A DNA stretch of 45,678 nt from Gordonia desulfuricans NBRC 100010. GTDB lineage: Bacteria > Actinomycetota > Actinomycetes > Mycobacteriales > Mycobacteriaceae. The stretch covers positions 1 through 45,678 of the forward strand of contig NZ_BCNF01000080.1 in NCBI RefSeq assembly GCF_001485495.1, given 5' to 3'. Positions within the stretch are counted from its first letter, which is position 1. Each line of letters opens with the position of its first letter. The translations under genes were made by a program, and so were the position numbers. The notes beneath the pieces are model-generated. The model did not search any database. It saw only the letters and a list, made by a program, of their open reading frames with translations, and was not told the origin of the DNA. This document shows positions 1-9,097 of this stretch, in pieces.

Positions 1-22
1 GACTCGGGACCTCGCCGTTCCG

Positions 23-45
23 GCTCGGTCCCGGCTCAATCATCG
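23..45. repeat. 23-bp repeat, inverted copy at far end of window
   Basis: This 23-bp stretch (core CCCGGCTCAATCATCG) is the exact reverse complement of 45654-45676. A degenerate second unit, CCCGCTCAATCAGC, follows at 57-70. The pairing is seen directly. That it is a dispersed extragenic repeat is inferred. Confidence 0.75.
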
Positions 46-83
46 GAGGAGGGTTCCCGCTCAATCAGCCACTGGCCGTTGCT

Positions 84-202
84 GGTTGAGCCGATGAGGA
101 GCGAAGCGACGAGACGTGTCGAAACCTCTGTCGGCCGACGTCGTCGACGTGACCACCTCGGAGGTGGTCACCGCCCCCCGCGACCAGCGGTGATTTCGAC
201 AC
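84..202. repeat. REP-like structured intergenic element downstream of the ABC permease gene
   Basis: The block starts GGTTGAGC and runs through GAGCGAAGCGACGAGACGTG to TCGAAACC at 119-126. GTGTCGAAA (116-124) can pair with TTTCGACAC (194-202), and between them lies the perfect hairpin GACCACCTC-G-GAGGTGGTC (151-169). It sits just past the stop of the permease gene, so it may end that transcript. The GAGCGAAGCGA...GTGTCGAAACC pattern resembles dispersed repeats of Gordonia-type genomes; that comparison is from memory. Positions 1-207 show no convincing gene. Confidence 0.5.
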
Positions 203-207
203 CTACC

Positions 208-1284
208 TCACCTACGTGCAGGGGCTTTGGTGGTCGACCGGCGACGTACAGCCCCCGACAATGCGACCGCCATGATCAGCGCCCCACCGTAGAACAGCTG
301 CTGCACAAAGCTGGCCACACCGAGCATCTGCAGTCCCACGACACCCGCGGCGAGAAAGTACACCGCGAACAAGGTCCCGACGGCATTGAACCGGCCCGGG
401 ATGATCGCGGTCGCACCAAGGTAGGCGGCGGCGAATGCCGGCAGCATGAACGACTGCCCCGACGACGGGTCGGCGCCACTGAGCATGCCCGCGTAGATGA
501 TGCCCGCGATACCGGCGATACCCGATGAGGTGACCAAAGCGCCTGCCCGAATCCGATCGACGTGCAGTCCACTGAGTCGTGCGACGGCCGCACCCCGGCC
601 GACGAACAGCAGTCGGCGGCCGACCGGGGTGAACTGGAAGATCAACGCGACGATGACCACCAGGACCAACGCATAGTAGAACTGCAACGACACCCCGAAG
701 ACGCGAGTACCGACGGTTGCCTCGACGAGTGCCGAATCAATTCCCGTGACCGAAGTGGACTTGGAGATCCACTGCACTACACCGAGTACCACGGTCCCAG
801 AGCCCAGAGTGGCAATGAACGAATCGATCTGGAGCCGCACGACAAGGAACGCATTGATCAGACCGACCACCAATGTCGCGATCAGCGCAACTATCACTGC
901 CGAACCGAGGGACCAGCCATGCTGGACGTTCAAGACCGCGATCATCATGGCAGACAGGGACATCACCGAAACGCTCGACAGGTCGAACTCGCCTGCGGTG
1001 AGCGGCACGATCAGACCCAGCGCCAAGATCAGCAGTACGGCCTGTGACCCCAGGATGTTCTGGATGTTGCTCGCAGTCGGGTAGACCTCCGGTTTGAGGA
1101 TCGAGAAGAAGGCGAACACCACCACCAGCGCCGCAACCAGTGCGTAGCGTTCGAACAGTCCGTTCCCGCGCAGGTACCGTCGTGGGGACTTCGGCTCGGC
1201 GACGACGAGATCGGTGGTCTTCGAGACCGCGGTGTCGGCGGCTGCAGCACCGCCCGACGTAGGCGAAGAGACTTCGGTGGGCAT
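208..1284 (-). CDS. ABC transporter permease, RbsC/BPD-2 type
   Basis: Integral membrane subunit (358 aa) of a ribose-family ABC importer, forming the channel with the ATPase encoded just before it. After a hydrophilic N-terminus of about 45 residues the protein is almost entirely hydrophobic, with about eight to ten membrane segments, and contains the family-typical LALGLIVPLTAGEFDLSSVSV stretch in its first third, cut here to the recognisable LTAGEFDLS core. The ATG overlaps the stop of the ATPase gene by one base (TGATG), so the two are translationally coupled. It is the last gene of a binding protein-ATPase-permease operon. The family is usually labelled sugar transport, but the LacI-linked neighbours are amide and pyrimidine-type enzymes, so a nucleoside, nucleobase or amide substrate is at least as likely. 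Family call is secure; substrate is not. Confidence 0.9.
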   Translation of the reverse strand: MPTEVSSPTSGGAAAADTAVSKTTDLVVAEPKSPRRYLRGNGLFERYALVAALVVVFAFFSILKPEVYPTASNIQNILGSQAVLLILALGLIVPLTAGEFDLSSVSVMSLSAMMIAVLNVQHGWSLGSAVIVALIATLVVGLINAFLVVRLQIDSFIATLGSGTVVLGVVQWISKSTSVTGIDSALVEATVGTRVFGVSLQFYYALVLVVIVALIFQFTPVGRRLLFVGRGAAVARLSGLHVDRIRAGALVTSSGIAGIAGIIYAGMLSGADPSSGQSFMLPAFAAAYLGATAIIPGRFNAVGTLFAVYFLAAGVVGLQMLGVASFVQQLFYGGALIMAVALSGAVRRRSTTKAPARR

Positions 1285-2825
1285 CAGACGTTCACAACCT
1301 CTCGGGTCGAGCTGAGCACGGTATCTGAGATCGTTCGTTTGGCGATGTCGCTCCCGGTGAGCTCGGTGACGATGTCGCCGTTCGCCATGACCAAGACGCG
1401 ATCACACAGAACCGCGAGTTGCTCATAATCGGAGCTGGCCACCATGATGGCCGCGCCGCCGTCTGCGGTGGCGCGGAGGAGTTCGAAGATGCGGGCACGC
1501 GCGCCCACATCGACGCCCTGGGTCGGTTCGGCGAGCAGTATCAGTCTCGGATCGAGCTGCAACCACTTGCCGAACAGTGCTTTCTGTTGATTTCCACCCG
1601 ACAGCGAACCATATGTTGCAGAGGGATCCCGCGGACGGACGTCACACGTCTCCGCGATCCGCATCGCGACGGTCTTCAGGTGTCGAGGCCGCACCAACCG
1701 AGACAACACCGGAAGCGTGACGTTGTCGGCGACCGACAGTTCGGGCGCACTCCCCTCGACCTTTCGATCTGGCGGGATGTACACCACTCCGGCTTCGAGT
1801 GACTCGATCGGACTCACCGATACCAGCGCAAGGGTGTGCTCACCCACCGACAGTTCGCCGCCGTCGGCCCGGCTCGCGCCATAGAGCGCGGGCAGTACGT
1901 CGTCATATCCCGATCCTGCGATGCCGGTGATCCCGACGATCTCACCGGGATGGACACTCAGATCTACCGAGTTGACGCGGTCGCAAGACAGTTCCCGGAC
2001 ACGGGCGAGTGCGGCCACCCCGTTGAAATCCCTAGGCGCATTATGGCGCTCGTCTGCAACGGCGGACCCGACGATGAGCTCGATCAGGCTCTCGGTGTCC
2101 AGCGAGGATGTCGAGTGCGTCCCTTGTGGCTTGCCGTCCCGCAGGATCGTCACCCGGTCGGTATGCGTCAGAACCTCGTCGAGGTCGTGCGAAACGAACA
2201 GCACTGCGGCTTTGCGGTCCGCGATGATGTTACGCACCACCGAGAACAACAGGTCCGTACCCTCACGGGGCAGGAACACCGTGGGCTCGTCGAGTACGAG
2301 CAGAGTGCGTCTGTCGTCCAGCTCGTCCACCGCACGCATCAACGCCAGCAGCGCCTTTTCGGTAGCACTGAGCGCCGACACCGGTTCCGCCGGATCGATG
2401 TCGATACCGTATGTGGCGAAAAGGTCTTTGGCATAGTCACGTTCGCGACGCCAAGAGATCCACGGCGACGAGCCGGCGACAACCTGGCCGACCCGAAGGT
2501 TCTCCACCACAGACAGATCCGGTACGAGCGCGAGATCCTGATGCACAAAGCTGATCCCGAGTTCCCGAAACCCCCCGGCACTGATCGGCAAGGCGATATC
2601 TCGACCTCGAACCTGCAGCGACGAGCCGGGATCCGGTTCGTGGAATCCGGCCAGAACTTTGATCAACGTGGACTTACCGGATCCGTTCTCACCGAGTAGT
2701 CCGTGGACCTCCCCGGCATGAATGGTCATTCCCACGTTGTCCAAGACCCGGTGGGTGCCGAAGGTCTTCGACAGCCCGACGATGTTGACCACCGGGTCCC
2801 GCTCCACCCGGGCAGTCGGTGACAT
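1284..2825 (-). CDS. ABC transporter ATPase, double-domain RbsA type
   Basis: Cytoplasmic ATPase of 513 aa with two fused nucleotide-binding domains, as in RbsA/MglA. The first domain has Walker A GENGSGKST near residues 45-53 and the Walker B region LLVLDEPT. The second has the degenerate P-loop GITGIAGSGYDD and the signature SLSGGNQQK followed by LILLAEPTQGVDVGA, both typical of the RbsA C-terminal half. The frame is open further upstream to 3029, but that part overlaps the binding-protein gene. I chose ATG at 2825 (MSPTARVERD) because it starts five bases after the preceding stop. It drives import by the neighbouring permease and lipoprotein. The second P-loop deviation is normal for the family, not decay. 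Confidence 0.92.
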   Translation of the reverse strand: MSPTARVERDPVVNIVGLSKTFGTHRVLDNVGMTIHAGEVHGLLGENGSGKSTLIKVLAGFHEPDPGSSLQVRGRDIALPISAGGFRELGISFVHQDLALVPDLSVVENLRVGQVVAGSSPWISWRRERDYAKDLFATYGIDIDPAEPVSALSATEKALLALMRAVDELDDRRTLLVLDEPTVFLPREGTDLLFSVVRNIIADRKAAVLFVSHDLDEVLTHTDRVTILRDGKPQGTHSTSSLDTESLIELIVGSAVADERHNAPRDFNGVAALARVRELSCDRVNSVDLSVHPGEIVGITGIAGSGYDDVLPALYGASRADGGELSVGEHTLALVSVSPIESLEAGVVYIPPDRKVEGSAPELSVADNVTLPVLSRLVRPRHLKTVAMRIAETCDVRPRDPSATYGSLSGGNQQKALFGKWLQLDPRLILLAEPTQGVDVGARARIFELLRATADGGAAIMVASSDYEQLAVLCDRVLVMANGDIVTELTGSDIAKRTISDTVLSSTREVVNV

Positions 2826-2830
2826 GCCGG

Positions 2831-4021
2831 TCACGGAGCGCCCCACAGCGCCTCGTAACCCCTCACATATGCGTCGCCGTAGCCCTTCCCGGCAACCGGC
2901 GGAGTACCGAACGCGTCGATGTTCTCGGCGGTGATCACTTTCAGTGGCGTCTTCTCTGCGCCATCGGCGACCGGCGGCAAGCCGTTGAGAAGCCGTCCGA
3001 CCTGGTCCAGCGTTGCCCACGCAAGCCACGGAATCGACTCGCCGACATTCATTGTCACGATGCCCTCATCCTGCTGGATCTTGAGGACAGCGGGCGTTCC
3101 GTTCACCGACGAGATCTGCACCTTACCCTTGGCGCCGGCAGCCTGGATTCCTGCCTGTGCGTATAACGACATCGAATCATAGATGGGCAGAACGAAATTG
3201 ATCGAGGGATCGGCCGAGAGCGCCGACTGGATCTCCGGCTGGATCTTGGTGGCCCAGTCGGCAACCGGAACGTTCACCACCTTGTAGGTACAAGCCGGGC
3301 AGTTCTTGGATATCTCGTCCTCCATCGCCACCACTTCTGCCTTCGCCGGCGGCACCTCGTCGGAAGTGATGATGATGGCATTGCCCTTGCCTTCGGTCTG
3401 GGTGATCATCCAGTCGACCGTGAGCCGGTTGGCTTCTCGCAGAGGAGCATCGGTGTAGGCCGCGATCAGTGGCTGCAGGTCTTCGGGCATCTGCTCGCCG
3501 GTCAGGATGGTGTGACTGAGGACCACCGGAATGTCCGCGGCCTTGGCCTTCTCCAGAGCCGGCTTGATCAGCGATGCATCGATGCCCTGCGAGAGCACGA
3601 TCACGTCGACTTTTTGATTCACGGCCTGCTCGACGCCCATCGACCACTGGGTTGGCTGCCCCTGATTGGTGTACTCGATCCACGTGGCCCCGTACCGCTC
3701 GGCCACCTTCTTCGATTCCTCGTCGACCGCGACGTTGTACGGGTTCTCACTGCTGGTGGGAATCGCGAAGATGGTCTTCCCTGCGATGTTCTTCATCGGG
3801 AACGCCGGTGCGTCCAAGGTGAATTCGGGATCCCCGGAGTACTTCGCCAATTGCGCCGACGCGGCTTCTATGCCTGCCTTGATGTCGGCCTCCGATGCGT
3901 CGGATCCCGATGCACCGCCGCTACATGCCGCCAGGGACAGGGCAGCGCTGATGCTCACCGCCGCAAACAGACTACGACCGACTCGTCGGGTGGATGGGGA
4001 TGCTGCTGTGGACATGAACAT
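2831..4021 (-). CDS. Sugar/nucleoside-type ABC substrate-binding lipoprotein
   Basis: Extracytoplasmic binding protein of 396 aa in the periplasmic-binding-protein type I (ribose-binding) fold. It has a lipoprotein signal: basic N-terminus, hydrophobic stretch, then lipobox LAAC with the lipidated Cys at residue 33, followed by a GGASGSDAS linker. The mature part contains the alternating alpha/beta stretches IFAIPTS, VDVIVLSQGIDASL and AIIITSDE typical of the fold. The ATG at 4021 has AGGAG a few bases upstream; ATG at 4015 is an alternative. First gene of its own operon, with two operator-like copies about 80-120 bp upstream. Substrate unknown. Two extra cysteines lie in a KNCPACTYK segment, possibly a disulfide. 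Confidence 0.88.
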   Translation of the reverse strand: MFMSTAASPSTRRVGRSLFAAVSISAALSLAACSGGASGSDASEADIKAGIEAASAQLAKYSGDPEFTLDAPAFPMKNIAGKTIFAIPTSSENPYNVAVDEESKKVAERYGATWIEYTNQGQPTQWSMGVEQAVNQKVDVIVLSQGIDASLIKPALEKAKAADIPVVLSHTILTGEQMPEDLQPLIAAYTDAPLREANRLTVDWMITQTEGKGNAIIITSDEVPPAKAEVVAMEDEISKNCPACTYKVVNVPVADWATKIQPEIQSALSADPSINFVLPIYDSMSLYAQAGIQAAGAKGKVQISSVNGTPAVLKIQQDEGIVTMNVGESIPWLAWATLDQVGRLLNGLPPVADGAEKTPLKVITAENIDAFGTPPVAGKGYGDAYVRGYEALWGAP

Positions 4022-4102
4022 GGAACTCCTGCGCGATGAGAGGTGGAAGGAGGGTGACATCCAGCAGGATCGTGACGACGTAGGCACATCACCAGACTGG
4101 CA

Positions 4103-4115
4103 TGACTTCGAATGT
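4103..4115. promoter_or_regulatory. Operator-like site, copy A (TGACTTCGAATGT)
   Basis: TGACTTCGAATGT around a TTCGAA centre, seen here, again at 4120, and again at 10264 before the oxygenase gene. LacI-family operators are usually near-palindromes with a central CG, which fits ACTTCGAATGT. Assignment to the LacI regulator at 10331-11362 is inference. Confidence 0.6.
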
Positions 4116-4119
4116 CTTC

Positions 4120-4137
4120 TGACTTCGAATGTATCGA
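4120..4137. promoter_or_regulatory. Operator-like site, copy B, in the ABC-importer promoter
   Basis: TGACTTCGAATGTATCGA starts 17 bp after copy A, so the two centres lie about one and a half helical turns apart. It matches 17 of 18 bases of 10264-10281. It also holds the perfect inverted repeat TTCGA-ATGTA-TCGAA (4124-4138). It lies in the 184-bp gap before the importer operon, suggesting repression of uptake until substrate appears. Confidence 0.62.
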
Positions 4138-4205
4138 ATGCATGTTGCGTCTACCGACGAGATTGTGTGCGTTGTGTAAACGCCGGACCCCCGCCCAGAT
4201 GTGGT

Positions 4206-4862
4206 CTACGCGTCAGGGACTGCGAGTCCAGCCACGTACTCAGAGACTCGCGAGAGTGGCCAGACTTCTGCCATTTTCTGTTGCATATCAAAGAGATTCG
4301 ATCGGTGGATGACATCATCCCGATCACCCACAGCATCCTCGACGACGATTGGGACAAATCCGTTCTGCATGGCATCCAGCGTTGTCGCGCGCACACATCC
4401 ACTGGTGGAGAGTCCTGCGATGAGCACCGTGTCGATCCGATCAGCATTGAGCGACGACGCAAGGTGCGTCCCGAAGAAGCCACTCGCGTACTTCTTGGTG
4501 ATGACCAACTCGCCAGGACGCGCCTCGAGCCCGTCGATCGGTTCGGCGAACGGGCTTCCCTCACAGAAGGCCTGCAGAGTTCCGGACTTCCGGAAGAACA
4601 GTCCCGCGTCACGGCCATCAGCACGTAGTCGTACCTCGGTGAAGATCACCGGGATGCCGCGCTCGCGGGCGAGTTCCACCAACGCCCGCATGGCCTCGGC
4701 CGCGGCCTCCACACCGGCGTACAGCGGACAGTCGACGTCCACATAGGCGCGCGCCGGATCCACCACGATCACCGCCGGGCGGTCCCCGGGCTCCAGCGGC
4801 AGCCCGAACCCGGCCTTGGCATAGTCGGCGGCCTGCGCGGCTCGCCCATCACCGATGGTCAT
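4206..4862 (-). CDS. Isochorismatase-fold amidohydrolase (RutB / N-carbamoylsarcosine amidase-like)
   Basis: Cysteine hydrolase of 218 aa. The catalytic triad expected for the family is visible: Asp35 in VVDPARAYVD, Lys123/124 in TKKYASGFFG and Cys156 in LSTSGCVRA. The surrounding sequence (SGFFGTHLA, STSGCVRATTLDAMQNGF, NLFDMQQK) is closest to the N-carbamoylsarcosine amidohydrolase and maleamate amidase group, and RutB is in the same superfamily. ATG overlaps the stop of the MFS gene by four bases and has AAGGAG six bases upstream. It is the last gene of the oxygenase operon. In the Rut pathway such an enzyme cleaves the ring-opened ureidoacrylate; a similar carbamoyl- or amide-cleaving step is likely here. 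The exact substrate cannot be read from sequence. Confidence 0.82.
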   Translation of the reverse strand: MTIGDGRAAQAADYAKAGFGLPLEPGDRPAVIVVDPARAYVDVDCPLYAGVEAAAEAMRALVELARERGIPVIFTEVRLRADGRDAGLFFRKSGTLQAFCEGSPFAEPIDGLEARPGELVITKKYASGFFGTHLASSLNADRIDTVLIAGLSTSGCVRATTLDAMQNGFVPIVVEDAVGDRDDVIHRSNLFDMQQKMAEVWPLSRVSEYVAGLAVPDA

Positions 4863-6367
4863 ACTGGCTCCTTCACAGAGATCGGGTCATCGTCATCGAG
4901 GTCGACCGGCGTGACGGTGACCGGGGTTCGAGGAAACATCAGGCACACCAGGACTCCGATGGCGGCGACCACGGTCAGGACCAGACCACCCCACCGAAGA
5001 TTGCCGATCAGAACCCCGATGTCGGCCGCGCCGAGCGAATCGGTCGCCCCCGCGTAGGTGGCCTCGCGAGCACTCGCCCCGAGTCCGATCGTGGCGATGG
5101 ACAGGATCAGCGCGGTGCCGAGAAGATTGCCCACGTTCTGCAGCATCGATCGCAAACCGTTCGCGATTCCCCGTCGTTGCGGGTCCACGGTCAGCATCAG
5201 CGCGCTCGTGCTGGGTGTCATGAACAATCCGATACCCATACCGATCAACGCAAGACACAGGGCCGAGGCCCATCGGGGCGTCGAGTCCGGCGTCAGCAGC
5301 AGCGTCATGCCGCCCAATCCCATGGTGATCAAGACGAGCCCGATCGCCATCAGCGTCCGCGGGCTGTACCGATTCACCACCGATCCGGCCACCGATGCCG
5401 CCAGCACGGTACCCAGGGCCACCGGCATAACCAGGATTCCGGCAACGAACGGTGAGGTTCCTTCTGCTGCCTGCTCGAACAGCGAGATGATCAGTGGAAC
5501 AGCGTATGTGGTGACAGCCGTGAGAAGTGCCGCCACCATGATGATGCCGACCCGCCGATCCCGAAAGAGGGTCAGATCGATGAGCGGTTCACTCCGCCGG
5601 ACAAACCACGCGACCATCACGACGGCAAGCACCATCGATCCCGTGCCGTACACAAATGGCATCCATGCGGGCCCGGACAAGCCCGGGGTCAGGGCGAGGA
5701 CGATCCCTGTCAAGAGTGTTGTGGACAGCAGTGCACCCACTACATCGAAGTGTTCGCGCCGACGTCGGACCCGAGGCGAACGCGGGATGACCAGTACCGA
5801 GGTGACGGTGGCGATCACCGCGAGCGGAGTCACCACGAGGAACAGTCCGTGCCAGCCGAGCAGAGCCGTGGCAGCACCCCCGATGAGCGGACCCACGACC
5901 TGCCCGAGCGCCGCAACGGTGGCGTTCCACCCGAGCGCGCGGCCGAGTAGATGTGTCGGAAAGACATCGGTGAGCAGGGCGGTGTTGTTGGTGACCACTG
6001 CACCCGCCCCGACACCCTGCAGGATTCGTGCGACTATCAGCCACTCCGCCGACGGTGCGAACACACACGCCGCACTCGCCACCGCGAACACCGCCAGTCC
6101 ACCGAGGTACAACGGCCTTCGGCCCACGATGTCGGCCAGTCGTCCGAACACGAGGATCAGGGCGGTCGTGACCACCATGTAGCCGAGCACGATCCACGTC
6201 GATTGTGCTGGAGTCGCCGAGAGCTCACGGGTCAACGTGGGCAAGGCCACGGTCAGGCCACTCATCGAGATGAAGACCGCCAGCACCCCTATGCTCGTGG
6301 TGGCGAACACCAGCCACGGGCGTGAATGTCGCTGCACTGCAACATCTACCGCCAGGTCATCGGTCAT
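4859..6367 (-). CDS. MFS transporter, DHA2 (14-TM) type
   Basis: Membrane transporter of 502 aa with about 14 hydrophobic helices. It has the MFS loop 2-3 motif GRLADIVGRRPLY and the ARILQGVGAGAVV motif of drug:H+ antiporter family 2. The reading frame is open to 6430, but ATG at 6367 (MTDDLAVD) is preferred since it barely overlaps the amidase stop and precedes the first helix directly. No strong ribosome-binding site is visible, which suggests coupling to the amidase. Lying inside a catabolic operon it may export a toxic intermediate or move the substrate. DHA2 members are usually exporters, and a separate ABC importer is nearby, so export is my preferred reading. Confidence 0.87.
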   Translation of the reverse strand: MTDDLAVDVAVQRHSRPWLVFATTSIGVLAVFISMSGLTVALPTLTRELSATPAQSTWIVLGYMVVTTALILVFGRLADIVGRRPLYLGGLAVFAVASAACVFAPSAEWLIVARILQGVGAGAVVTNNTALLTDVFPTHLLGRALGWNATVAALGQVVGPLIGGAATALLGWHGLFLVVTPLAVIATVTSVLVIPRSPRVRRRREHFDVVGALLSTTLLTGIVLALTPGLSGPAWMPFVYGTGSMVLAVVMVAWFVRRSEPLIDLTLFRDRRVGIIMVAALLTAVTTYAVPLIISLFEQAAEGTSPFVAGILVMPVALGTVLAASVAGSVVNRYSPRTLMAIGLVLITMGLGGMTLLLTPDSTPRWASALCLALIGMGIGLFMTPSTSALMLTVDPQRRGIANGLRSMLQNVGNLLGTALILSIATIGLGASAREATYAGATDSLGAADIGVLIGNLRWGGLVLTVVAAIGVLVCLMFPRTPVTVTPVDLDDDDPISVKEPV

Positions 6368-8015
6368 CGAAGCGACGCTGGTGGTGCGTGGTGAGGGTCT
6401 GGAACACCGACGCGAGCCCGAGCACGGCATCGTCGGCCCAGGGGCGGCCGACGATCTGCATTCCCACCGGCAGGCCCGCCGATGTTCCGGCGGGGATCAT
6501 CACGGCCGGCAGTCCCAGGTAGTCGAAGGGTCCGGTGTTACGGCCGATCATCGCCTGCATGGGAATCCGGTCACCGTCGACCTCGATCCTCAGGTCGGAC
6601 AATTCGGGAGCGACCCCACCGACACCCGGAGTGATCAGCAGGTCCACCGCACCAGCATCGAAGGCGGCGATCGTGTCACGCAGCGCACCGGCCCGGCGGC
6701 GCAATGCCCGGAGGTAGTCGACCGCCGACGGCACCCCACCTCGAACGATCCGGACCTGCATGCCGAGGTCGTGGTCGGCGAATCGGTCGGCGACGGCTTC
6801 TTGGTTCGATGCCAACTCGCTCGTGAGGATCACGGTCAGCTCGTCATGGATCAACCGCATGGACGGCAGATCCACGTCGACGATCTCCACTCCCGCCGTG
6901 GCGAGTCGTCCGATCGCCTGGTGCCAGGCCTGACGCACGCCGGAATCACAGAGGTCGGTGAACCAGCGGGTGGGTACTCCGACTCGCTGTGCACCGACGG
7001 ACGGCCGTCGGTCAGGCGAGAGCGACTGCGACCTCACCTGGTCCCACACCTGGGTCGGCGAGCCGGTGGCATCCCCGGCATCCGTACCGAGCAGATGCGG
7101 CAGCACGAGACGTAGGTCGTCGGCACACCGGGCCATCGGCCCGACGTGGTCGAGACTCCACGCCAACGAGACGACCCCGGTCCGCGGAACCAGCCCGTAG
7201 GTGGGTTTCAGACCGGACAATCCGCACAGCGCACTCGGCACCCGGATCGATCCGCCGGTATCGGTGCCGAGGGCGAACGGCACCAGTCCTGCGGCAAGCG
7301 CACCGGCCGATCCGGTCGACGACCCGCCAGTCCAGCGATCGGTGTCCCATGGGTTGCGGACCACGCCGTATCGGGCGTTGACCGGTGCACCGCAGGCGAA
7401 CTCCGTCGTCGCGGTGATCAATGCGGGAATCGCGCCTGCGGCACGGAGCCGGGCGACGACCACGGCGTCCCGAGTGGCGATCCGATCACCGGTGACAACC
7501 GAACCGGCCGTGACCGGCGCCCCGGCCACGTCGATCATGTCCTTGACACCGAAGAAGACACCTTCCAGCGGCCGGGCGGTGCCGCTGCGCCATCGGCGAT
7601 CCGCCTCGGCGGCGAGCTCGTCGAGACCATCGATCACAGCAAGGACCGCACCCGGAGCCAGTTCTGTTCTATCCCAGCGGGTTCGGAGTACGGACAGGAC
7701 ATCCACAACGGCTGCGCGGCCAGATGCATAGGCGTGCAGTAGTTCTCCGACGCCGAGATCATGAAAGGGAACGTCGGGCCGCATGGGTGTCGGCGGGACC
7801 GGCAGTCCCGGAAACCGGCCGGGCACGGATGCGCCGTGCAACACCGCGATGAAGTCGATGGGCTCCGAACCCGGCGCATCCGGTGCCGACGGCAATGGGC
7901 TGCTGCGTGAGGTTTCCAGCACCTCCGTCATGTCAGCGGTCGCGGCAGGAAGCAGTTCGTCGGGTGATGATGCGCTACCACGGGTCAGATCGGGATAGTA
8001 CGGAGCGGTCACCAC
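6357..8015 (-). CDS. Amidase-signature hydrolase
   Basis: Amidase of 552 aa, longer than the usual 450-500 because of an N-terminal extension of about 80 residues without clear homology. The Ser-cisSer-Lys triad is visible: Lys158 in GVKDMIDVAG, cis-Ser233 in WTGGSSTGSAGA and nucleophile Ser256 in GTDTGGSIRVP. These enzymes hydrolyse carboxamides to acids plus ammonia; related members act on allophanate, ureas and amides from ring opening. The GTG start at 8015 overlaps the nitrilase stop by seven bases. It is the third gene of the operon, and three different C-N hydrolases in a row point to stepwise removal of nitrogen from one compound. The start may lie further in, because the first 80 residues are low-complexity. 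Confidence 0.88.
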   Translation of the reverse strand: MVTAPYYPDLTRGSASSPDELLPAATADMTEVLETSRSSPLPSAPDAPGSEPIDFIAVLHGASVPGRFPGLPVPPTPMRPDVPFHDLGVGELLHAYASGRAAVVDVLSVLRTRWDRTELAPGAVLAVIDGLDELAAEADRRWRSGTARPLEGVFFGVKDMIDVAGAPVTAGSVVTGDRIATRDAVVVARLRAAGAIPALITATTEFACGAPVNARYGVVRNPWDTDRWTGGSSTGSAGALAAGLVPFALGTDTGGSIRVPSALCGLSGLKPTYGLVPRTGVVSLAWSLDHVGPMARCADDLRLVLPHLLGTDAGDATGSPTQVWDQVRSQSLSPDRRPSVGAQRVGVPTRWFTDLCDSGVRQAWHQAIGRLATAGVEIVDVDLPSMRLIHDELTVILTSELASNQEAVADRFADHDLGMQVRIVRGGVPSAVDYLRALRRRAGALRDTIAAFDAGAVDLLITPGVGGVAPELSDLRIEVDGDRIPMQAMIGRNTGPFDYLGLPAVMIPAGTSAGLPVGMQIVGRPWADDAVLGLASVFQTLTTHHQRRFDDR

Positions 8016-8998
8016 CGACCCCCAGACGTGGCCAACCCTTGGATCGACATCGTGCCGGCCGCCACCCCGATCGGATTCGGGGTGAGGGATCTGTCGGACA
8101 GAGCGGCGAGCTGGTGCATCACCTCGGGGCGACGATCACGCATAAGCGGAAAGGCCACACGCGTGCGCGTCACCTCATCGAGGTCGACGGTCGCGCGCAG
8201 TACGGCACCGGCCTCGTGTGCGGGCGCCTGGGCGACGATCGTGCCGTTCGGTGCGATCACGCACGACAGGCCGAAGTACGAGACCGTGGTCCCGTCGAGG
8301 TGTTCTGGTCCGCCACGGTTGGCGGCGATCACCCATGTCTGTGATTCCATTGCGCGCGTCTGCAACTCCGCGAGAAACAGCGCCTCCCGGGTTCCCAGGG
8401 ACGAGACGATCGCGAGCATCACCTCCGCACCGGCCAACCGGGCGACGCCCCAGTACTCGGGAAAACTGCGGTCATAGCAGATGACGGCACCGAAACGGGT
8501 GCCGAGAAGGTCGACGGTCACCGGGGCCGGCCCAGGTGCGAAGTGGTACTTCTCGTCGATGTCGATGTCGCCGACCTTGGAGGCCGGAAGCGACAGCTTC
8601 CGGTACGCCGGCGTCAGCTCACCTGTCGCAGTGTGCCAGTCCACCACGTCACCATCGGCGGTGAGGATCGCAACCGAGTTGTGCGTGGTCCCGTCGACGG
8701 TCCGCTCGAACATCCCGAAGGCGATCGCCGTGCCGCATTCCCGCGCGACATCGGCCAGTATCGCAGTTGCCGGTCCAGGAATCGGTTGCGCCCAACCCGA
8801 TCGGTCGACCTCGTGGGTGGTGCAGAAGTAGGGGGTGGTGATGAGTTCGGGCAGGACCACCAGATCGGGAGCTCCCTCATCGGCGGTCGGGGCGGCAGCC
8901 GTCCGGACCAGATCGGCCAGCGTGGCCATGTTGGCGTCGATGTCCTCGACGAGGCCACCGGCCTGGGCGATGGCGATGGCGATTGTGCGGGAAGACAT
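8009..8998 (-). CDS. Nitrilase-superfamily carbon-nitrogen hydrolase (N-carbamoylputrescine amidase / beta-ureidopropionase-like)
   Basis: Enzyme of 329 aa with the Glu-Lys-Cys triad of the superfamily: Glu51 in LVVLPELITTPYF, Lys134 in YRKLSLPAS and Cys174 in VICYDRSFPEYW. The VLPE and ICYD.RFPE patterns match amidases that act on N-carbamoyl amines and N-carbamoyl-beta-amino acids rather than true nitrilases. Beta-ureidopropionase is the last enzyme of reductive pyrimidine catabolism, so the pairing with a RutA-type oxygenase is suggestive. ATG at 8998 has an AAGGAC-like site about nine bases upstream. The gap to the oxygenase gene is 99 bp with no obvious terminator. N-carbamoyl specificity is inference. 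Confidence 0.84.
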   Translation of the reverse strand: MSSRTIAIAIAQAGGLVEDIDANMATLADLVRTAAAPTADEGAPDLVVLPELITTPYFCTTHEVDRSGWAQPIPGPATAILADVARECGTAIAFGMFERTVDGTTHNSVAILTADGDVVDWHTATGELTPAYRKLSLPASKVGDIDIDEKYHFAPGPAPVTVDLLGTRFGAVICYDRSFPEYWGVARLAGAEVMLAIVSSLGTREALFLAELQTRAMESQTWVIAANRGGPEHLDGTTVSYFGLSCVIAPNGTIVAQAPAHEAGAVLRATVDLDEVTRTRVAFPLMRDRRPEVMHQLAALSDRSLTPNPIGVAAGTMSIQGLATSGGRW

Positions 8999-9097
8999 GT
9001 CGGGGAGTCCTTCGGCAAAGAGGTGTGGCGAGCGATCATCGTCGCACCGCCCGCCACACCGTCGTGAGTGGAGATCGTTCAGAGAAGGTCTCGTCGA

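Noticed and set aside
5058..6182. A 374-codon plus-strand frame opposite the DHA2 transporter
   Set aside because: Low-complexity Ser/Arg/Thr-rich translation; antisense of a membrane protein.
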